NCBI GenBank assembly: GCA_964442185.1
Contig: CAYTWT010000030.1
Span: 1 to 32,465, forward strand
DNA: 32,465 nt
From: CADEEV01 sp964442185
GTDB taxonomy: Bacteria > Acidobacteriota > Vicinamibacteria > Fen-336
Direction of reading: 5' to 3'
The notes under the pieces were generated by a model, which saw only the letters and a program-made list of their open reading frames with translations, did no database searches and had not been told where the DNA came from. A program made the translations under genes and the position numbers. Shown in pieces: positions 30,105 to 32,465 of the stretch (positions are counted from its first letter, which is position 1; each line of letters opens with the position of its first letter).

Positions 30105-30396
30105 AGCGGCGGCGAAGGCGGCGCTCGACTCGTACATCCGACAGCTCGCCCTGGAACTGGCGCCGGCCGGGATCACGGCGAACGCGATCCTGGCGGGCGT
30201 GACCGACACACCCGCGCTGCGGCTGATTCCGGGGCACGAGAAGCTGATGGAGATCGCCAGGAAGCGCAACCCGCACAAGCGGCTGACTACGCCGGACGAT
30301 GTGGCGCGGTGCATTGTGGCGCTGTGTCATCCGGCGACGTATTGGATGACCGGGAACACTTTGCGGGTGGACGGCGGAGAGAGCATCGTAGGATAG
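30103..30396 (+). pseudogene. C-terminal fragment of a short-chain dehydrogenase
   Basis: The frame reads RAAAKAALDSYIRQLALELA, then GITANAILAGVTDTPALRLI, TTPDDVARCIVALCHP and ends TGNTLRVDGGESIVG. It starts exactly at the catalytic Lys region of an SDR (YxxxK) and runs to the normal C-terminus; the Rossmann half with TGxxxGxG is absent. An in-frame GTG at 30199 exists, but any product would lack cofactor binding. The fragment ends 7 bp before the DinB start, suggesting the intact gene once preceded it in an operon. Confidence 0.8.
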
Positions 30397-30403
30397 GGGT
30401 GAT

Positions 30404-30916
30404 ATGAACGACGAGCTGCCGTGTCTCGACCTGCTCGAAGCGACGCCGGCGATTCTGCGCGGGCTGATGTCGGAGATTTCGGATGAGGACGCGCGGTCGA
30501 AGCCGGCGCCGGACCGCTTCTCGATCGCCGAGGTGCTGGCGCATCTGTCGCATTCCGAGGGTCACTGCTATCGCGCGCGGGTGGATCGATTCTTGGCAGA
30601 GGAGATGCCGGAGCTCGCACCGGACGATGCGCAGATGCACCTGGAGCTGTACAAGAACGGCGATCCGGAGGAGGACTTCGGGCACTTCGAGGACCAGCGG
30701 GAGACGAGCATCGAATTTCTGCGCGGACTCTCGGTGGAGACCGGCTCGCGCAAGGCGATGCATCGCGCGGCGGGCGAGATCACGCTCTCGCAGATGCTGC
30801 ACGAGTGGGCGCTGCACGATTTGGGACATGTGCGACAGATCGCGGAGCTGGTGCGGGCGCGGAAGTACCTGGCGGGCGCGGGGCCGCTGGGAGAGGACTA
30901 TCAGCTGAAGCCATGA
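30404..30916 (+). CDS. DinB-family protein
   Basis: A 170-aa four-helix-bundle protein of the DinB/YfiT superfamily, usually binding one divalent metal with three His. Probable ligands are His50 (in VLAHLSHSEGH) and His138 and His142 (in HEWALHDLGHVRQI). Family members act as metal-dependent hydrolases or thiol-S-transferases; the substrate is unknown. The gene is intact, starting at ATG 30404 just after AGGGGTG. Its TGA overlaps the ATG of a tiny downstream frame (ATGA). Confidence 0.85.
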   Translation: MNDELPCLDLLEATPAILRGLMSEISDEDARSKPAPDRFSIAEVLAHLSHSEGHCYRARVDRFLAEEMPELAPDDAQMHLELYKNGDPEEDFGHFEDQRETSIEFLRGLSVETGSRKAMHRAAGEITLSQMLHEWALHDLGHVRQIAELVRARKYLAGAGPLGEDYQLKP

Positions 30917-30981
30917 CGATATGGCGATTGTTCGTGGGGCTCGCGTGTGCGGGTACGCTCGCGGCGCAGACGTTCATTTAG
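30913..30981 (+). pseudogene. Truncated secreted-protein gene (signal peptide only)
   Basis: Overlapping the DinB stop as ATGA, this frame encodes 22 residues, MTIWRLFVGLACAGTLAAQT plus two, then TAG. That is a textbook signal peptide ending in an A-x-A cleavage site with nothing after it. The coupled start argues for a former operon gene that lost its body when the sequence to the right, leading into transposase remnants, arrived. Confidence 0.5.
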
Positions 30982-31190
30982 CGGAAAGTGGAACACGGTG
31001 ACTCCGCCCTGTCGCCCCCTTCGCCTTCGCACGCGCCGACTCCGCGGCAAGGCTTCGGGTCTACCCCCCGCAGCCCGGGTGTCGGCGGTAGAATGCTCCG
31101 CGTTTGCGCCGCCCGTCGGCGCCTGACCAAGTTCATAACTCCATAAATACGATGACGTTTTGTTCGTAGACATTCAGGCTCCAGGGCGGT
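30982..31190. other. Gap without recognisable gene, left flank of the IS630 remnant
   Basis: No coding signal is seen. The left 150 bp are GC rich; at 31130-31180 the sequence becomes AT rich (CATAACTCCATAAATACGA), unlike the rest of the window, which suggests the end region of an insertion element with its promoter. No terminal inverted repeat could be assigned because the right end is missing. Confidence 0.4.
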
Positions 31191-31210
31191 ACCCTCTCTG
31201 GCGAGAGGGT
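31191..31210 (+). promoter_or_regulatory. Hairpin covering the transposase ribosome-binding site
   Basis: ACCCTCTC (31191-31198) and GAGAGGGT (31203-31210) form a perfect 8-bp stem with a TGGC loop. The right arm contains the purine-rich Shine-Dalgarno (GAGAGGG), three nt before ATG 31214. In the mRNA the ribosome site would be paired. Confidence 0.6.
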
Positions 31211-31213
31211 CGA

Positions 31214-31741
31214 ATGCCTAGGCAGAGCCCGTTCCATATTGATCTCGGAACCGAGGATGAAGCCGTTCTGGAGGCGCTCGCTCGTAGGTATACGTCATCG
31301 TATCGTGACGTGATCCGAGCCAAGATCGTGCTGTACGCCGCGCAAGGACTGCGCAACGACGAGATCGCCCAACGCCTTGATACGCCGCGCCAAGTCGTCA
31401 GTAAGTGGCGCAAGCGCTTCTTCGAGCAGGGAATGGCCGGCCTTGAGGAACTCCCCCGGCAGGGGAGACCGGGTGTCTTTTCCCCCCGCTATCGTCGTCG
31501 CCGTAAAGGCCCTCGCCTGTGAGCTCCCCAGCGAACTGGGACTCCCACTCTCGCGCTTCAGCATGAGCGAGATCAAGCGAGAGGTGATCCGCCGCGGGAT
31601 CGTGGCCTCGATCGGGGAGACCACCATCTGGCGCTGGCTCTCCCAAGACGCAATCCGGCCATGGACCCATCGCAGCTGGATCTTCCCCAGGGACCCCGAC
31701 TTCGCCCACAAGGCGAGCCGCGTCCTCGACCTCTACCAGCA
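31214..31741 (+). pseudogene. IS630-family transposase remnant
   Basis: From ATG 31214 (MPRQSPFHIDLGTEDEAVLE) the protein has the IS630 N-terminal helix-turn-helix region: VIRAKIVLYAAQGLRNDEIA, RLDTPRQVVSKWRKRFFEQG and GLEELPRQGRPGVF. At T4C6 (31478-31487) the frame must shift by one base to continue PPAIVVAVKALACELPSELG, IVASIGETTIWRWLSQDAIR and HKASRVLDLYQ. Homology stops at LYQH, just before the first catalytic Asp (normally ISADEKT). All three DDE residues are therefore missing and the element cannot move itself. The shift is equal to one extra T; some IS630 elements use programmed frameshifting, so decay and recoding are both possible for that site. Confidence 0.82.
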
Positions 31742-31779
31742 TTCAGGCCCGCCGGCGCCGGCACAGAACTGCCGCCCCA

Positions 31780-31921
31780 CTAGACTAGCGGGCGCGTACC
31801 TTCGTGGTGGACGTCCTCGCCTGTCCTACCTGCCAGGGGCGGATGAAGCTGCTTCGGGCTGGTCAAGGATGCCGCGACCATCGCCCGCACCCCTCATCCA
31901 GGATTGAGGAACCCGCCTTGA
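31780..31921 (+). pseudogene. Tail of an IS91-like transposase
   Basis: The frame at 31789 reads RARTFVVDVLACPTCQGRMK then LLR, and after one extra base LVKDAATIART followed by a divergent end and TGA (31919-31921). It resembles the C-terminal zinc-binding tail of IS91-type transposases (F.VDVL.CP.C.GRM+L....DP..I...L). A TAG at 31786-31788 interrupts the frame where Trp is usual. Only this tail remains, abutting the IS630 remnant, so two unrelated elements have been joined. Confidence 0.6.
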
Positions 31922-31944
31922 ATACACGACGGCCTTTGCTGCTC

Positions 31945-31974
31945 TTGAGTATGATCATACTCTAGGTCATACTC
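31945..31974 (+). promoter_or_regulatory. Palindromic operator and promoter of the antitoxin gene
   Basis: A perfect 16-bp palindrome GAGTATGATCATACTC (31947-31962) is followed by a third half-site TCATACTC (31967-31974), 12 bp after the matching half. A promoter fits across it: -35 TTGAGT (31945-31950), 17-bp spacer, -10 CATACT (31968-31973). Transcription would start at about 31980, the A of the antitoxin ATG. The layout indicates autorepression by the antitoxin. Confidence 0.6.
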
Positions 31975-31979
31975 AGATC

Positions 31980-32282
31980 ATGAGCACGACCGAGCGCGTC
32001 ACCGTCACCCTCTCCGCCGAGCTAGTGGAGGGGATCGACCGGCTCGAAAGGAACCGTAGCCGCTTCATTGCCGAGGCCGTATCGCATGAGTTGGCCCGAC
32101 GTCGGCGCGAAGCGCTCCTCAGCTCGGTCCGCAGCCCGCATCCGGAGACTGTGGGCCTTGCCGACACGGGCCTGGAAGACTGGACGGCCAACCTGCCTGA
32201 CAATGAGGGGCTCGTCGACCTGGCAGGAGGGACTGCCGTTCGCTGGGTCGAAGGGCAGGGCTGGGTGAAAGAGTCCGCGTGA
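31980..32282 (+). CDS. Ribbon-helix-helix antitoxin (MazE/CopG-like)
   Basis: A 100-aa protein beginning MSTTERVTVTLSAELVEGID and continuing RLERNRSRFIAEAVSHELAR, a standard ribbon-helix-helix DNA-binding domain (about 5-45). The C-terminal part, with DTGLEDWTANLPDN and VDLAGGTAVRWVEGQGW, is the probable toxin-binding region. It lies directly behind a palindromic operator and has no Shine-Dalgarno, which suggests a leaderless mRNA. The TGA overlaps the GTG of a MazF-like frame (GTGA, 32279-32282), the normal arrangement for a mazEF pair. Confidence 0.85.
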   Translation: MSTTERVTVTLSAELVEGIDRLERNRSRFIAEAVSHELARRRREALLSSVRSPHPETVGLADTGLEDWTANLPDNEGLVDLAGGTAVRWVEGQGWVKESA

Positions 32283-32380
32283 CCCTGGATCGAGGCACCG
32301 TCGTGCTTGTTGAGCTCGATCCGACGGTGGGCCACGAGCAGCGAGGCGTGCGGCCTTGCATCGTGCTGAGCGATCCTTGA
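32279..32380 (+). pseudogene. Truncated MazF/PemK-family toxin
   Basis: From GTG 32279 the frame reads VTLDRGTVVLVELDPTVGHE, then QRGVRPCIVLSDP and TGA (32378-32380). This is the N-terminal third of a MazF-like endoribonuclease: the first strand, the LDPTxGxEQxGxRP loop and the second strand. The family is about 110 aa; here 33 residues remain. None of the three frames after the stop shows the rest of the MazF fold, so the body has been replaced or lost, not merely frameshifted. It should be inactive, leaving the antitoxin alone. Confidence 0.8.
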
Positions 32381-32465
32381 TGGGCCAGTCGGGCCGGGAC
32401 CTCCAGGCAGCGACTTACCGGTTGGCCAGCGTCGGAAAGCCCTGTCCGCGAAGCAGGCGCTCATC
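32381..32465. other. Window end after the truncated toxin
   Basis: No recognisable gene in the last 85 bp on either strand. This is the sequence that interrupts mazF and may be the edge of another insertion continuing outside the window. Confidence 0.4.

Noticed and set aside
29757..30314. Complete 185-codon reverse gene
   Set aside because: Only its last 50 codons resemble a protein (ankyrin unit); the rest is antisense to + strand sequence with coding-type third positions, including the SDR fragment.
31973..32464. Reverse 163-codon open frame at the window end
   Set aside because: Antisense to the RHH antitoxin and the MazF fragment, with no recognisable motif.
1..32465. tRNA, rRNA, riboswitch or phage att sites
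   Set aside because: None recognised on reading both strands; short or divergent ncRNAs cannot be excluded without a covariance-model search.

Overview
The window is chromosomal DNA from a GC-rich, Gram-negative-type bacterium. Nearly every convincing gene has G or C in the third codon position. The gene content (two Hanks-type Ser/Thr kinases with PEGA, TonB_C or TPR-like tails, a tandem PilZ protein, many secreted hydrolases, an archaeal-type methionine aminopeptidase) fits a myxobacterial/deltaproteobacterial-like or related uncultured lineage. That placement is inference; there is no rRNA or other strong phylogenetic marker.

Layout. 1-6.0 kb: the 5' part of a PaaZ/BoxD-type aldehyde dehydrogenase overlapping oligopeptidase B, then a D-2-hydroxyacid dehydrogenase, an agmatinase-family ureohydrolase and a convergent APC amino-acid permease. 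6.0-10.5 kb: an accessory block bounded by two 64-bp imperfect direct repeats (53/64 identical). It holds an esterase fused to a beta-lactamase-family fragment, a class III aminotransferase with a one-base frameshift, a Phd/VapC toxin-antitoxin pair, and a small protein overlapping a nucleotidyltransferase. 10.5-13.8 kb: a tight reverse operon, SUI1 factor - 2,4-dienoyl-CoA reductase-like SDR - alpha/beta hydrolase - FAD amine oxidoreductase. 13.8-17.6 kb: a small basic protein, type II methionine aminopeptidase, DHH phosphoesterase, cold-shock protein and RtcB. 17.6-21.8 kb: a Sel1-like secreted protein and P1 aminopeptidase on +, facing a reverse operon PilZ - small hypothetical - membrane protein - M48 protease. 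21.9-28.8 kb: kinase-PEGA-TonB_C, seven-iron ferredoxin, a second kinase, a secreted lactonase-family propeller, an Nramp-like transporter and a DUF1579-like secreted protein. 28.9-32.5 kb: D-aminoacyl-tRNA deacylase and DinB protein embedded in a gene graveyard (fragments of cystathionine gamma-synthase, an ankyrin protein, an SDR, an unidentified protein, IS630 and IS91-like transposases), ending in a RHH antitoxin with an intact operator and a truncated MazF toxin.

Functional links. Agmatinase, permease, class III aminotransferase, FAD amine oxidoreductase and the PaaZ-type aldehyde dehydrogenase could all serve polyamine/amino-acid amine catabolism. The repeats suggest that the FAD oxidoreductase and the permease were once adjacent and overlapping, and were later separated by the accessory block. 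The PilZ operon and the two kinases suggest a signalling and envelope-maintenance neighbourhood.

Limits: family calls come from motif recognition alone, and no database search was run. Several frameshifts may be real decay or assembly errors. No tRNA, rRNA or CRISPR array was seen.
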